A stretch of 64,000 nt of DNA from an uncultured Collinsella sp. Lineage in GTDB: Bacteria > Actinomycetota > Coriobacteriia > Coriobacteriales > Coriobacteriaceae. Positions 1 to 8,959 of the stretch are shown here, piece by piece; position 1 is the stretch's first letter; each line of letters starts with the position of its first letter. Below the pieces are notes generated by a model that saw nothing but the letters and a program-made list of their open reading frames with translations, made no database searches and was not told where the DNA came from. The translations under genes were made by a program, and so were the position numbers. The DNA lies in the NCBI GenBank assembly GCA_902470805.1, contig CABRHX010000003.1, forward strand, positions 75,439-139,438, in the 5' to 3' direction.

Positions 1-2217
1 GCCAATAGTGCCGCCGTGAATCTGCCCTGTGCTCGTGCCCTCGCCATATTCCGTACCGCCCAACACCAGATAGCCGTATGCCTGCTCCAGATCCTCAACA
101 TAGGGAGCATCCTGCAGCACGGCGAGCACGCGCGGGTTGGTATAGACCTTGTAGCGGTCCTTGTACGTAATCTTGACGCTGTCGTTGTCGACATCGGGCA
201 GCGCGAGCGAGATAAATGTGCCGTAGGTAGTGCCGCGACGGTTGCTCTCGCTAATCACCTGCTCCTCGCCGCGGCGCACCTTTCCGTTCTCGTCGAGCGA
301 AAAATGCGAGGCGGTCATCCAATAGTAGTCATCGTTCTTGCGCAGGTCCTCATCGCGGTGCTTGCCCACCACGGCGATAAAGCTCTCGTTATAGCGGTCC
401 GAACCCGAGACGCTGCCCGCCTTGACGTCGCTGATCCACACCTGTTCTATACCCTTGTGGTCATGCTTGTTGCTGCTGTTGTATTGCTGACCGCTCATGC
501 TCATGGTTCCGACCATGGACCCCAAGCCCTGAGCCCCGCTCTGTGCCGTGTTGCAGGCAAAGTCGCGGAACACATCGCCGCCCACGAGCACCTCGTCAAC
601 CGCCAGCTGCTCGGACAGGCCGTCAAGGTTGGCAGTGGCAAGGGCAATAGGCGCCAAGGTGCACGGATAGCGCTTATCCTGAGCGCTATCCTTCCATGCG
701 CTGTTGGGCACATGCATCAGCCCATAGGAGGCGAGGAGCCCGTCTCTGTATTCCTTACAATCGGAAAGCTTGAACTCGCCAGACTCCGAGTCAAAATACG
801 CGTAGCGGTACAGCGCGCCGTACAGCCCCTTGCTGCCGTCAGAAGCGCCGTAATCAAAAGCGCTGCGTTGCCAGTCATAGCCCGCAAGAATAAGGCCCGT
901 GACGGTTTCACCCGTCTTCTTTCCTTCTTCATCGTAGGCGGCAAACGTGCCGAACGTCGCATTCGCAGCGACCATGGTCTTGCCGTTCGCGGAGAGGGAG
1001 ATTGCGCCCGCGTCGCCCAGAGCATCGACATGGACGAGCGCACCCTTGGATGCATCCCACGAAAACAGCTCGCAATGCGTCGACTTATCAATATTCTTCT
1101 TGCCGTAGGGTGCCGAGACCACGATGGCGAGGTCATCGCAAAAATCGCGATCGAGGTCGCCGGCCGCTAGCGAAACGACAGGAGCTAACTGAAGCTGCGT
1201 CCAGGAGTCGTTCCCGCCCTTGTTGTGCGTGGTGTAGTCCGCGGCGTTACCGGCATCGATCTTGACGACGCTTTGCTTCCAGTTGCCGCCCTCCAAGTCA
1301 TACATGTCGACTACAGCCTTGCGCACGCCGTTCTCGTCGACATAGCAGCCCGCGTAGACAAAAAGCTCGTCGACGCCGTCGCCATCGACATCGCCCGCCT
1401 CGACATCAAAGACGGCGTCGTGCTCTTGCAGGTAACCGGCATCCAGGTACTTAAAACGGCCTTCGTACATCATATTAGTGTTGACCGTCACCGGCAGGTG
1501 TGTGTCGAGAGTGCGCGTACGCCCGTTGCTAAACGAGTAGAGGACCAGCTCAACCTTTCCGGCGTATGACTTGCCGTCAATCGTCGTGGAGGAACTGTCG
1601 CCGTAGGCACGGAGCTCGGCAACGCGGCTCTTTTTGCCCATGCTGGCGTCGCTGCAGAACTCAACACTCGTGGCGTGAATGCCCGAGAAACCGTTGTTGT
1701 CGTTGGCGAGTACTGTTGAGGACTCATTGTTGCTTAGGTACGACCAGGTGCCGCCACCGTAGTCGCTATGCTTGTAGAGATCGCTGTTCGTATCGAAGTT
1801 GTTGACGTTTTGCCAGAACTTTGCGGCGCCCCACACACTTCCATAGCCATCGGTGAGTTTGCTGCTGCCGCCAATGTCACCGCGCTCGACGTTCTCGAGC
1901 TTGTCGCGCAGAGTGTAGCGATTGCCATGGCTACCGTTAGCTGCCATATAGACCTCGCTGCGCGTGGCAAACGTCGTGGGGGTATCAGTGGAATAGGGGC
2001 CAACGGTATCGGCCGGAATGTCCTCGCTCGTGCCCAGGCCCAAATCGCTATAGTCCTGCTCGGTCATATCGGTGATCTCAGGCGTGTCGGCCGCCTGGGC
2101 GACGTTGGGAGCCGCCGTGAAACAGACGACACTCGTTGCAATCAACGCAGCAAGCGCCGCCGTCCCGGCAAGCGGGATTTTCGACAACCGGCGAATGTGG
2201 GGGTGTGGAACGTGCAT
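1..2217 (-). CDS. Secreted FG-GAP/VCBS-repeat-like protein (3' end outside window)
   Basis: The minus-strand frame is open from an ATG at 2217 to the window edge (739 codons, no stop), so the C-terminus is missing. The N-terminus is a signal peptide: a basic stretch (HIRRLSK), a hydrophobic core, and a likely AQAA cleavage site near residue 45. Several acidic calcium-loop-like motifs follow, such as DVEAGDVDGDGVDELF, AAGDLDRDFCDD and LPDVDNDS, which are typical of FG-GAP/VCBS beta-propeller blades in exported proteins. The protein is therefore probably an extracellular or cell-envelope protein; substrate and partner are unknown. It sits alone, with direct repeats and a palindromic array just upstream. 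Homologues are usually annotated only as hypothetical or VCBS-repeat proteins. I am confident of the gene and its export, but not of a function. Confidence 0.8.
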   Translation of the reverse strand, partial: MHVPHPHIRRLSKIPLAGTAALAALIATSVVCFTAAPNVAQAADTPEITDMTEQDYSDLGLGTSEDIPADTVGPYSTDTPTTFATRSEVYMAANGSHGNRYTLRDKLENVERGDIGGSSKLTDGYGSVWGAAKFWQNVNNFDTNSDLYKHSDYGGGTWSYLSNNESSTVLANDNNGFSGIHATSVEFCSDASMGKKSRVAELRAYGDSSSTTIDGKSYAGKVELVLYSFSNGRTRTLDTHLPVTVNTNMMYEGRFKYLDAGYLQEHDAVFDVEAGDVDGDGVDELFVYAGCYVDENGVRKAVVDMYDLEGGNWKQSVVKIDAGNAADYTTHNKGGNDSWTQLQLAPVVSLAAGDLDRDFCDDLAIVVSAPYGKKNIDKSTHCELFSWDASKGALVHVDALGDAGAISLSANGKTMVAANATFGTFAAYDEEGKKTGETVTGLILAGYDWQRSAFDYGASDGSKGLYGALYRYAYFDSESGEFKLSDCKEYRDGLLASYGLMHVPNSAWKDSAQDKRYPCTLAPIALATANLDGLSEQLAVDEVLVGGDVFRDFACNTAQSGAQGLGSMVGTMSMSGQQYNSSNKHDHKGIEQVWISDVKAGSVSGSDRYNESFIAVVGKHRDEDLRKNDDYYWMTASHFSLDENGKVRRGEEQVISESNRRGTTYGTFISLALPDVDNDSVKITYKDRYKVYTNPRVLAVLQDAPYVEDLEQAYGYLVLGGTEYGEGTSTGQIHGGTIG

Positions 2218-2286
2218 GGGGGACCTCGCTTTACTCGAGTGGAGTCGGCTCATTTTTGCAAATGATACGTCCGACGCCCGATATCA

Positions 2287-2321
2287 CGTGTCTCATTTTC
2301 GCCAACGGCGTGTCTCATTTT
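2287..2321. repeat. Two direct copies of CGTGTCTCATTTT, 22 bp apart
   Basis: The 13-mer occurs at 2287-2299 and 2309-2321, about 70-105 bp upstream of the FG-GAP protein start. The segment between the copies reads TCGCCAACGG, and the first unit of the 23-bp repeats at 3581 starts TCGCCAAATTGTGTCAC, so both arrays look like the same repeat family. They could be operator sites for the neighbouring gene; no regulator is identified. Confidence 0.5.
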
Positions 2322-2340
2322 TGAGAATCCGAGATGCCGC

Positions 2341-2754
2341 GGAAATCTTATCCCAGCTCAAAGGCCATTTCTGGGATGTATTTTCCATCGAGTGCCTCAT
2401 CGGGAAACTGCATCCCATTTCAAGCGTCGATTCTGGGACGCACTTTCCCCTTACAGTCCAACGGGAAACTGCATCCCATTCTGAGCCCCGATTCCGGGAT
2501 GCACTTTCCGGAACAACCCTCAACGGGAAAGTGTGTCCCACTCTGGAAGCTGATTGTGGGACGTAGTTTCCCGTTGGCTCTCTTTGGGAAAGTGCGTCCC
2601 ATTTCTCGGGCTAATAGTGGGATGCGGTTTCCCATTGAGCTGCCTTTGGGAAAGCATGTCCCACTCTAGGCTCAAATTCCGGGACGCACTTTCCGAAACC
2701 CCGCCCATCGGGAAAGCACGTCCCATTCTGGACGCATCCCGGGGATTGAACTTC
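2341..2754. repeat. BIME-like array of seven imperfect palindromic units, period 61-62 bp
   Basis: The intergenic space between the FG-GAP gene and the flavodoxin gene is filled by seven units starting at 2341, 2402, 2463, 2525, 2586, 2648 and 2710. Each has a 16-nt arm close to GGGAAAGTGCGTCCCA, a spacer of about 16 nt, then the reverse-complement arm (like TGGGACGCACTTTCCC), then 13-14 nt before the next unit. Arms of the five central units are well conserved and the outer two are degenerate. Spacers and linkers are not conserved. Alternating orientation of a short palindromic repeat is the architecture of REP/BIME clusters. Short frames through this DNA look like repeat translations, not genes. 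Confidence 0.85.
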
Positions 2755-2824
2755 AGCTTATGAGGCCTTCCATCGATAAAGGGCCGCCCTCCCGGGTGGC
2801 GGGCATTGCATTTAGAAGATGGAC

Positions 2825-3376
2825 CTACGCGCCCAGCACGGCCTTCTTGGCGGCGGCGGACATGTCCTCGAGGTCTTCTTTGGTGGGGTGATCCTTTGCG
2901 GCAACCCAGTTGTCGAGCAGCATCTTAAAGCGGGCATTGTCGGGATCTTGCTCGAGCATGGCCTCGTAACGCTGCTTGACCGCGGGGCCCATCTTGCCCT
3001 GGCACATCGCCCAGCCCACAAGCTCGGCATCCTCTGCCAAATTGGACGACACGCGGTCGATAATCTGCTGAAAATAGCTCTGATCGGCACCAAAGCCGCA
3101 GGTACCAAAGAGGAAAACGCGCTTGCCGTGCAGGGCGGAGAGCAGCGCTGCGACTGAAGGCGTGCACGCGCCCTTGTCGCACCAAAAACCGACAAGCACC
3201 GTGTCGGCTGCGCAGGCACCCTGCGCCTCGAGCGCAACTTGATCCGCATCCGCATCGTCGCTCAACGCCGCGGCGTGGATAAACTCAACGCCCGCAGCCT
3301 GCAGGGCGCGCTTGATTGCACCCGAAACCATCCTGGTATTACCGCTCTTGCTGTTAACCACCAAAGAGCATGTCAT
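2825..3376 (-). CDS. Flavodoxin-family protein, BilS-like
   Basis: The 183-residue product has a flavodoxin phosphate-binding loop at residues 8-15 (NSKSGNTR) and a second conserved motif, GFWCDKGAC (63-71), followed by FLFGTCGFG. The FWCDKG block is typical of flavodoxin-like proteins annotated BilS, which accompany bilirubin reductase BilR in gut bacteria. No bilR or bilQ is nearby, so the assignment stays at BilS-like. It would bind FMN and carry electrons in the cytoplasm. The open frame extends to a GTG at 3412; ATG 3376 is preferred because the frame becomes family-like there, and GTG 3382, behind a GGGGGAA stretch, is an alternative. It is monocistronic, with a promoter at 3435-3462 and repeats downstream. 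Confidence 0.75.
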   Translation of the reverse strand: MTCSLVVNSKSGNTRMVSGAIKRALQAAGVEFIHAAALSDDADADQVALEAQGACAADTVLVGFWCDKGACTPSVAALLSALHGKRVFLFGTCGFGADQSYFQQIIDRVSSNLAEDAELVGWAMCQGKMGPAVKQRYEAMLEQDPDNARFKMLLDNWVAAKDHPTKEDLEDMSAAAKKAVLGA

Positions 3377-3434
3377 AGTCACGTTGCTCGTTTCCCCCAA
3401 AACTAAAGCCACTAATGCAATTTATTAGAAGCAT

Positions 3435-3462
3435 ATCTTAGTACTAAAACCACAGTTGTAAA
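3435..3462 (-). promoter_or_regulatory. Promoter of the BilS-like flavodoxin gene
   Basis: On the minus strand, TTTACA (3457-3462) is separated by 16 bp from TAAGAT (3435-3440). A perfect 10-bp palindrome, TTAGTACTAA (3438-3447), overlaps the -10 box and may be an operator. Confidence 0.5.
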
Positions 3463-3536
3463 CCACCTTCTGCCGATTGGCGATACAGGCGACATCCTTG
3501 GACGGGTTTTAGACCGCGCGCACTTGGATTAATGCC

Positions 3537-3666
3537 GCCGCAGAGTGTTTCACGGATGGCCTAAAAGTGTTTCCGAAACTTCGCCAAATTGTGTCACGTA
3601 ATTTCATCAATTTGTTTCACAAGACATCGTCAAATTGTGTCATAGATTGTCGTCAAAATGTTTCAC
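3537..3666. repeat. Direct repeats with 23-bp period upstream of the AAA/DUF4143 ATPase
   Basis: Four 17-bp copies related to TCGTCAAATTGTGTCAC start at 3581, 3604, 3627 and 3650, spaced exactly 23 bp. Two degenerate copies precede them at about 3537 and 3559 (both keep TGTTTC). The array ends 54 bp before the start codon of the ATPase gene, so it covers the likely promoter zone. Exact phasing near two helical turns suggests cooperative protein binding on one face of the DNA. A spreading repeat is also possible. Confidence 0.75.
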
Positions 3667-3719
3667 GCGCTGGTAGAATGCTATATAACATGACGGCTCT
3701 ATGATTGGCGGGGAGTTCT

Positions 3720-4985
3720 ATGAATGGATATATGGATAGATGCATCGATCGCTCAATCGAACGCGATCTTGGCATTTTTGGCGCCGTGCTCATTCAGGGA
3801 CCGAAGTGGTGCGGAAAGACGACTACGGCCCAGCAATTCGCCGAATCATCGCTGTCTCTCTCCGACCCAGCCGGAGACTTTGCCGCGTTGCAGCTTGCCA
3901 AGATCGACCCGGCTCAAGCGATAGTCGGCGCAACACCGAGACTCATCGATGAGTGGCAGGAAGAGCCGAAATTGTGGGACGCAATACGTTTTGAATGCGA
4001 TCGTAGGGCTGGTGAGCCAGGGCAGTTTTTGCTTACGGGGTCAGCAACGCCAAATGATGCCGACCAACCGATGCACAGCGGCATCGGGCGCATATCACGC
4101 TTGCGCATGGAAACAATGACTCTGGCCGAACTCGGAGTTTCCACAAGGGCGGTCTCGCTCGAATCACTGCTTAACGGATGCGCCATCAAAGCGGCACTTG
4201 GATCCATTAACGGCATCGCCGGCATCGCCGATTTACTATGTCGTGGAGGTTGGCCTCAGGCGGTTGGCAAGACGACTGCCGATGCAATGCGAATATCCGC
4301 TGCCTACATCGATGGCGTCTGCGAATCGGACGTTTCGAAGGTTGACGGCGTGAAGCGTGACCCGGAGAAAGTCAGGGCTCTTCTGTCTTCGCTTGCGCGC
4401 AACGAATCCACTCTTGCCGGCGAAAAGTCTCTTGAGAAAGACCTCGGCGGTGATGTATCGAGAAGTACGCTGAGGCGCTATACGGATGCCTTGCGCAGGA
4501 TACACATCATCGACGATATCCCGGCTTGGCATCCGGCGCTCAGGTCGCCGGTAAAGCTGCGGCAAAGTGCGAAAAGGCACCTCGCCGACCCTTCGCTTGC
4601 CGTTGCGCTGCTCGGAGCAAATCCGGAGTCATTGGCATCCGACCCGAAGACACTGGGGCTGCTCTTCGAATCCCTCGTCCTGCACGACCTTAAGGTCTAT
4701 GCCGCCGCAAATGACTCATCGGTGTCCCACTACCACGACGCCGACGATCTCGAGGTCGATGCCGTTATACACAGGCGCGATGGAACTTGGATTGCCGTGG
4801 AAGTAAAACTCGGAAGCCCGCAGATCCCCGAGGCGTCTGCAAACCTGCTTCGACTCGAGCGCAAGCTGGTCGAACGCGGCGAGAGGCCTCCCGCGGCCAA
4901 ACTCATCGTCATCGGGTTCGGCATGCCGGTCCACACAACGCCCGAGGGCATCATCGTTGCCCCCGTTGACACGCTCGCGCCCTAG
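3720..4985 (+). CDS. AAA-family ATPase with DUF4143 domain
   Basis: The 421-residue protein begins with an AAA_14-type P-loop domain: Walker A GPKWCGKT at 27-34, Walker B LIDEW at 75-79 and a sensor-like LLTGSAT at 104-110. Its C-terminal third is a DUF4143-type region with the restriction-endonuclease-like pattern FESL...DLEVDAVI...WIAVEVKL. This family is very common in gut anaerobes, often as lone genes; the role is unsettled, and proposals include nucleic-acid transactions and stress or defence. The start is ATG 3720, behind GGGGAG; a TTG at 3705 is in frame but upstream of that site. The gene is isolated and follows the 23-bp repeats. Family membership is certain; function is not. Confidence 0.9.
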   Translation: MNGYMDRCIDRSIERDLGIFGAVLIQGPKWCGKTTTAQQFAESSLSLSDPAGDFAALQLAKIDPAQAIVGATPRLIDEWQEEPKLWDAIRFECDRRAGEPGQFLLTGSATPNDADQPMHSGIGRISRLRMETMTLAELGVSTRAVSLESLLNGCAIKAALGSINGIAGIADLLCRGGWPQAVGKTTADAMRISAAYIDGVCESDVSKVDGVKRDPEKVRALLSSLARNESTLAGEKSLEKDLGGDVSRSTLRRYTDALRRIHIIDDIPAWHPALRSPVKLRQSAKRHLADPSLAVALLGANPESLASDPKTLGLLFESLVLHDLKVYAAANDSSVSHYHDADDLEVDAVIHRRDGTWIAVEVKLGSPQIPEASANLLRLERKLVERGERPPAAKLIVIGFGMPVHTTPEGIIVAPVDTLAP

Positions 4986-5012
4986 CGCTGCGTTACATGT
5001 CCCGCGTCTTGC

Positions 5013-6872
5013 TCACTGGGCGAATTGGCTGCGGTAGAGCTCGGCGTAGAAGCCGCCTGCCGCGAGCAGCTCGTCGTGTGTGCCGCGCTCGATAATCTCG
5101 CCGTCGCGCATCACTAGGATGCAGTCGGCGTTTCGGATCGTCGACAGGCGATGCGCCACGACAAAGCTTGTGCGACCGGCCATGAGCTCGTCAAATGCCG
5201 CCTGCACCTGCAGCTCGGTGCGCGTATCGATGCTCGACGTGGCCTCGTCCAGCAGCAGAATCGCCGGGTCGGTGAGCATGACGCGCGCGATGCACAGCAG
5301 CTGCTTTTGGCCCTGGCTAAACGTGCCGCCGTCCTCGCCGATCACCGTATCGTAGCCGCCTGGCAGCTGCACGATAAACTTGTGCGCGTGCGCGCGCTTG
5401 GCGGCCTCGATAATCTGCTCGCGCGTGGCGTCGGGACGACCGTAGGCGATATTGTCCGCCACCGTACCCTCGAACAGCCACGTATCCTGCAGCACCATAC
5501 CAAAGGCGCGGCGCAGGCTTGCGCGCGTGTAGTCACGCGAGGAACGGCCATCGACCGCAATGCGGCCGGCGTCGATATCGTAGAAGCGCAGCAGCAGGTT
5601 GATGAGCGTCGTCTTGCCACAGCCCGTGGGACCGACGAGGGCAAAGCGCATGCCGGGCTTGGCCTCGATGCAGATGTCCTGCAGCAGTTTGCGCTCGGGC
5701 ACATAGCTAAAGTCCACATGCTCAAACGAAACCTCGCCCTTCGGGGCGGCAAGTTCCACGGCATCCGGCGCATCGGGTTCCTGCTCGCGCGCGTCAAGCA
5801 GTGCAAACATGCGGCGCGCCGAGGCATACGCCGTCTGGATCTGCGTAATGACGTTGGTGACCTCGTTGAACGGCTTGGTGTACTGGTTGGCATAGGACAG
5901 GAAGATCTGCACGCCGCCCACCGTAAGCGCCGCCGGCACGCCCGTGATCACGCCCACGCAGCCGATCACAGCGACCACGGCATAGATGATGTTATTGATA
6001 AAGCGCGTGCCGGGGTTGGAGAGCGAGCCCATAAACTGCGCGCGCTCGCCCGCGGTGTAGAGCTCGGCATTGAGGGCATCGAAGCGCTGTTGAGCGTGCG
6101 GGCCGTAGGCGAAGGCGTCCACGAGCTTTTGCTCACCCACATACTCCTCGATATGACCACCGAGCTGCCCTTGAATACGCTGCTGCGCAGTAAAGCTTTT
6201 GTTGGAGAGCTTGGCAATAGCACCGGCTGCAAAAATGGAAAGCGGCGTGACGAGCACCACCACGAGCGTCATGGTCAGGTTAATGGAGAGCATAAACGTA
6301 AGCGTGCCAACGATGGTGATAACGCCGGTAAAGAGCTGGGTAAAGCCCTGCAGCAGACCGTCGCCCACCTGGTCGACATCGTTGACCACACGGCTCATGA
6401 GGTCGCCGTGGGCATGGCCGTCGATAAAGCTGAGCGGCATGCGGCTGAGCTTGTCGCTCGCCTCCACGCGCATGTCGCGCACCGTCTCGTAGGACAAGCG
6501 GTTGACGCAATAGCCCTGCAGCCACTGGAAGGCCGCGGCGCCCACCACAACGAGCGCGAGTTTGGTAACGAGTGGCAGCAGCGCATCGAAGTCCACCTGC
6601 CCGGCGGCGACGATAAGATCGATGCCCTCACCAATGAGAATGGGCGTGTAGAGCTGCAAGATCACCGAGATGGCGGCACTCACAAACGACGCTACAAACG
6701 AAATGCGATGCGGGCGAACATAGCCCAGTAGGCGGCGGGTCACCGCACCCACGGGATAGCGCTCGGGATCGCCGGGCTGGCGCGGACCGTCGCCCAGGTC
6801 GTTGAGGTTATCGTTACCGGACACGTTGGCCGTCATCGTGGCGACCGAACCGGAGGAAGTGTACGGATTCAT
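5013..6872 (-). CDS. ABC exporter half-transporter, consensus subunit of a heterodimer
   Basis: This 619-residue protein fuses an N-terminal six-helix exporter domain to a nucleotide-binding domain. The NBD has Walker A GPTGCGKTT (about residue 412), signature FSQGQKQLL and Walker B ILLLDEATSSID with the catalytic Glu present. Its ATG follows directly on the stop codon of the upstream exporter gene (6873-8744), so the two are cotranscribed and very likely form a heterodimer of the TM287/288, LmrCD or BmrCD type. Such pumps export drugs, lipids or peptides from the inner leaflet; the substrate cannot be read from sequence. Signature Q in place of the usual second G (SQGQ) is common in this half. 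Confidence 0.93.
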   Translation of the reverse strand: MNPYTSSGSVATMTANVSGNDNLNDLGDGPRQPGDPERYPVGAVTRRLLGYVRPHRISFVASFVSAAISVILQLYTPILIGEGIDLIVAAGQVDFDALLPLVTKLALVVVGAAAFQWLQGYCVNRLSYETVRDMRVEASDKLSRMPLSFIDGHAHGDLMSRVVNDVDQVGDGLLQGFTQLFTGVITIVGTLTFMLSINLTMTLVVVLVTPLSIFAAGAIAKLSNKSFTAQQRIQGQLGGHIEEYVGEQKLVDAFAYGPHAQQRFDALNAELYTAGERAQFMGSLSNPGTRFINNIIYAVVAVIGCVGVITGVPAALTVGGVQIFLSYANQYTKPFNEVTNVITQIQTAYASARRMFALLDAREQEPDAPDAVELAAPKGEVSFEHVDFSYVPERKLLQDICIEAKPGMRFALVGPTGCGKTTLINLLLRFYDIDAGRIAVDGRSSRDYTRASLRRAFGMVLQDTWLFEGTVADNIAYGRPDATREQIIEAAKRAHAHKFIVQLPGGYDTVIGEDGGTFSQGQKQLLCIARVMLTDPAILLLDEATSSIDTRTELQVQAAFDELMAGRTSFVVAHRLSTIRNADCILVMRDGEIIERGTHDELLAAGGFYAELYRSQFAQ

Positions 6873-8744
6873 TTAGCAGCCCTCCTTTGCGCAAGTGGAT
6901 GCCGGGGCAGCCGGGGCGGACGCGGGACTTGGGACGGACGTGGGCGCCGCACTCCCCTGCTGGCCCTCGAGCTCCTCGCGGCGCAGCTGCGACTGGCAGA
7001 TCTCGCGATAGAGCTGGCAGGTCGCGTACAGCTCGTCATGCGTGCCCAGGCCCGCAACCGAGCCGTGGTCGAGTACGCAGATCATGTCGGCATCGCGCAC
7101 GGTCGAGACGCGCTGGCTCACGATGACAGTCGTCAGCGGCAGCCCGCCCTCGGCGGCACCGCGCACGCTGCGCTCGCGAATGGCATGGCGAAGCGCCGCG
7201 TCAGTCTTAAAGTCGAGCGCCGACGCGGAGTCATCCATGATCAATATCTGAGGCGAACCAACCAAGGCACGCGCGATAGTCAGGCGCTGACGCTGGCCAC
7301 CACTAAAGTTCTTGCCGCCCGCCTCGACCGGGGCGTCTAAGCCCTGCGGCTTGTTGCGCACGAACTCGCTGGCCTGCGCCATGTCGAGTGCCGCCCAGAG
7401 CTCCTCGTCGGTCGCAGCTTCATCGCGCCAGGTCAGGTTGCTGCGGATGGAGCCGCTCACCAGCGATGCGCGCTGCGGAACGGTCGCGACCACACGGCGC
7501 AGCTGGTCGAGCGGCCAGGTGCGCACGTCGGCGCCCATCACGCTCACGCTGCCGGTGCTCGCATCGTACAGGCGCGGGATGAGCGAGACGAGCGTGGACT
7601 TGCCGCTACCCGTACCGCCGATAATGCCGAGCGTCTTGCCCAGCGGGAGTTCCAGCGTCACATCGTTGACAGCATTGGCCGCGCCGGTGCCAAAGGAGAA
7701 GCTCGCATGGCTCAAGCTCAGCGCGGAGACCGGGGCGTCGACGTCCGTCGCGGGTGCCTGAGGCAGTGCGACCGGCTCGTTATCCTCGTCGGTGATGCTC
7801 GGCTCGCAGTTGAGCACCTCGTTGATACGCGACGCGCTGGCGCTCGCCTTGGTAAAGACCACGACCAGGTTGGCGACGTACACGATGGAGGTCAGGGTCT
7901 GCGTCATGTAGTTCACAAACGCCATGACCTGGCCCTGCGTAAGCTCGCCCACGCTGACCTGGATGCCGCCCACCCACAGGATGGCGCACACGCCCAGGTT
8001 CATCACCAAAAACGTGACGGGGTTGAGAATCGACGAGAGCTTGCCCACCGCGATGGCGACATGCGCCTGATCGTCAGCCGCCTGGGCAAAACGCTCGCGC
8101 TCGTGATCCTCGCGCACAAACGCGCGGACCACACGAGCGCCCGAAAGCCCCTCGCGGCAAATGAGCGCAATGCGGTCGAGCTTTGCCTGCAGCTGCTTGT
8201 AGTACGGAATGCAGCGCGCCATGACAAACCAAAACACCAGGCCGATGGCGGGCGTGCAGATTAAAAAGATAATGCCGAGCTTAAGGTCGATGGCGAGGGC
8301 CGCAACCATGGAGCCCACCGCCAGGAAAGGCCAGCGGATGAGCATGCGCACGCCCAGCGCCACGGCAAGCTGCACCTGGTTGACGTCGTTGGTGATGCGG
8401 GTGATAAGCGACGGCGTGCCAAAGCGGTCGAGTTCGGCATAGCTCAGTTTGTTGATGTGCTCGTAGAGCGCGCCGCGAATGTCGGTGCCCATGCCCTGCG
8501 AGGTCAGCGCCGCCATCTTTTGGCAGACAAGCGTAAACGAGATGCCGATCACAGCCATGGCAGCGAGCACCATGCCGTAGTGGACGACGGCACTCACGTC
8601 GTGCGCACCGATACCTTTATCAATCATCTGGGCAATCACCAGCGGCGTCAGCAGGTCAAAGATCACTTCGATCAACTTGCACGCAGGGCCAATCACCATA
8701 TACCGGCGAAATTTACCACCAAAACGCCCGAGCAGTTCAATCAT
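6873..8744 (-). CDS. ABC exporter half-transporter, degenerate-site subunit
   Basis: This 623-residue half-exporter has an N-terminal transmembrane domain and a C-terminal NBD with Walker A GGTGSGKST, a canonical FSGGQRQRL signature and Walker B ILIMDDSASALD. Asp replaces the catalytic Glu after Walker B, as expected for the subunit that builds the non-hydrolytic ATP site in heterodimeric exporters. The C-terminus ends in an Ala/Pro-rich tail. ATG 8744 is chosen because AGGGAG lies 9 bp upstream; the frame extends to a TTG at 8777. It is the first gene of a two-gene operon with the exporter at 5013-6872. No regulator is adjacent, unlike the second exporter pair near 31-35 kb. Confidence 0.93.
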   Translation of the reverse strand: MIELLGRFGGKFRRYMVIGPACKLIEVIFDLLTPLVIAQMIDKGIGAHDVSAVVHYGMVLAAMAVIGISFTLVCQKMAALTSQGMGTDIRGALYEHINKLSYAELDRFGTPSLITRITNDVNQVQLAVALGVRMLIRWPFLAVGSMVAALAIDLKLGIIFLICTPAIGLVFWFVMARCIPYYKQLQAKLDRIALICREGLSGARVVRAFVREDHERERFAQAADDQAHVAIAVGKLSSILNPVTFLVMNLGVCAILWVGGIQVSVGELTQGQVMAFVNYMTQTLTSIVYVANLVVVFTKASASASRINEVLNCEPSITDEDNEPVALPQAPATDVDAPVSALSLSHASFSFGTGAANAVNDVTLELPLGKTLGIIGGTGSGKSTLVSLIPRLYDASTGSVSVMGADVRTWPLDQLRRVVATVPQRASLVSGSIRSNLTWRDEAATDEELWAALDMAQASEFVRNKPQGLDAPVEAGGKNFSGGQRQRLTIARALVGSPQILIMDDSASALDFKTDAALRHAIRERSVRGAAEGGLPLTTVIVSQRVSTVRDADMICVLDHGSVAGLGTHDELYATCQLYREICQSQLRREELEGQQGSAAPTSVPSPASAPAAPASTCAKEGC

Positions 8745-8896
8745 AAAAAGGCGCTCCCTATCATCATCCACATTCAATTCGAATCATGATAGTACGGTGA
8801 GCCCAAAAGAAGCGTAAACAACTCGTCATTTCTAATGGGATTCGGTTTCCAAAGAAGCGGAAAGGCACGCGCACACCCAGCCAGTGTCGGGTCGAC

Positions 8897-8959
8897 CGCC
8901 TGATATACTTACATTAGTGCTACCAAGTTAGTCGCCGACCCTTGAAATGAGGTGCCGAG
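8897..8959 (+). promoter_or_regulatory. Promoter and leader of the first LANTG coiled-coil gene
   Basis: The 63 bp before the start codon are identical to 10265-10327 before the second copy. TGATATACT provides an extended -10 (TATACT at 8904-8909). Sequence upstream of the identical block differs between copies, so the -35 regions are not conserved. The leader would be about 45 nt, with GAGG near the ATG. Confidence 0.55.

Noticed and set aside
2341..2754. CRISPR array
   Set aside because: The repeated part is a drifting palindrome in alternating orientation, not an identical direct repeat. The spacers are about 16 and 13 nt, and no cas gene is nearby.
2293..2763. Small proteins of 60-110 residues in the palindromic array (both strands)
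   Set aside because: Their sequences repeat FP..GK..P..S in step with the DNA array, in several frames at once, and lack ribosome-binding sites.
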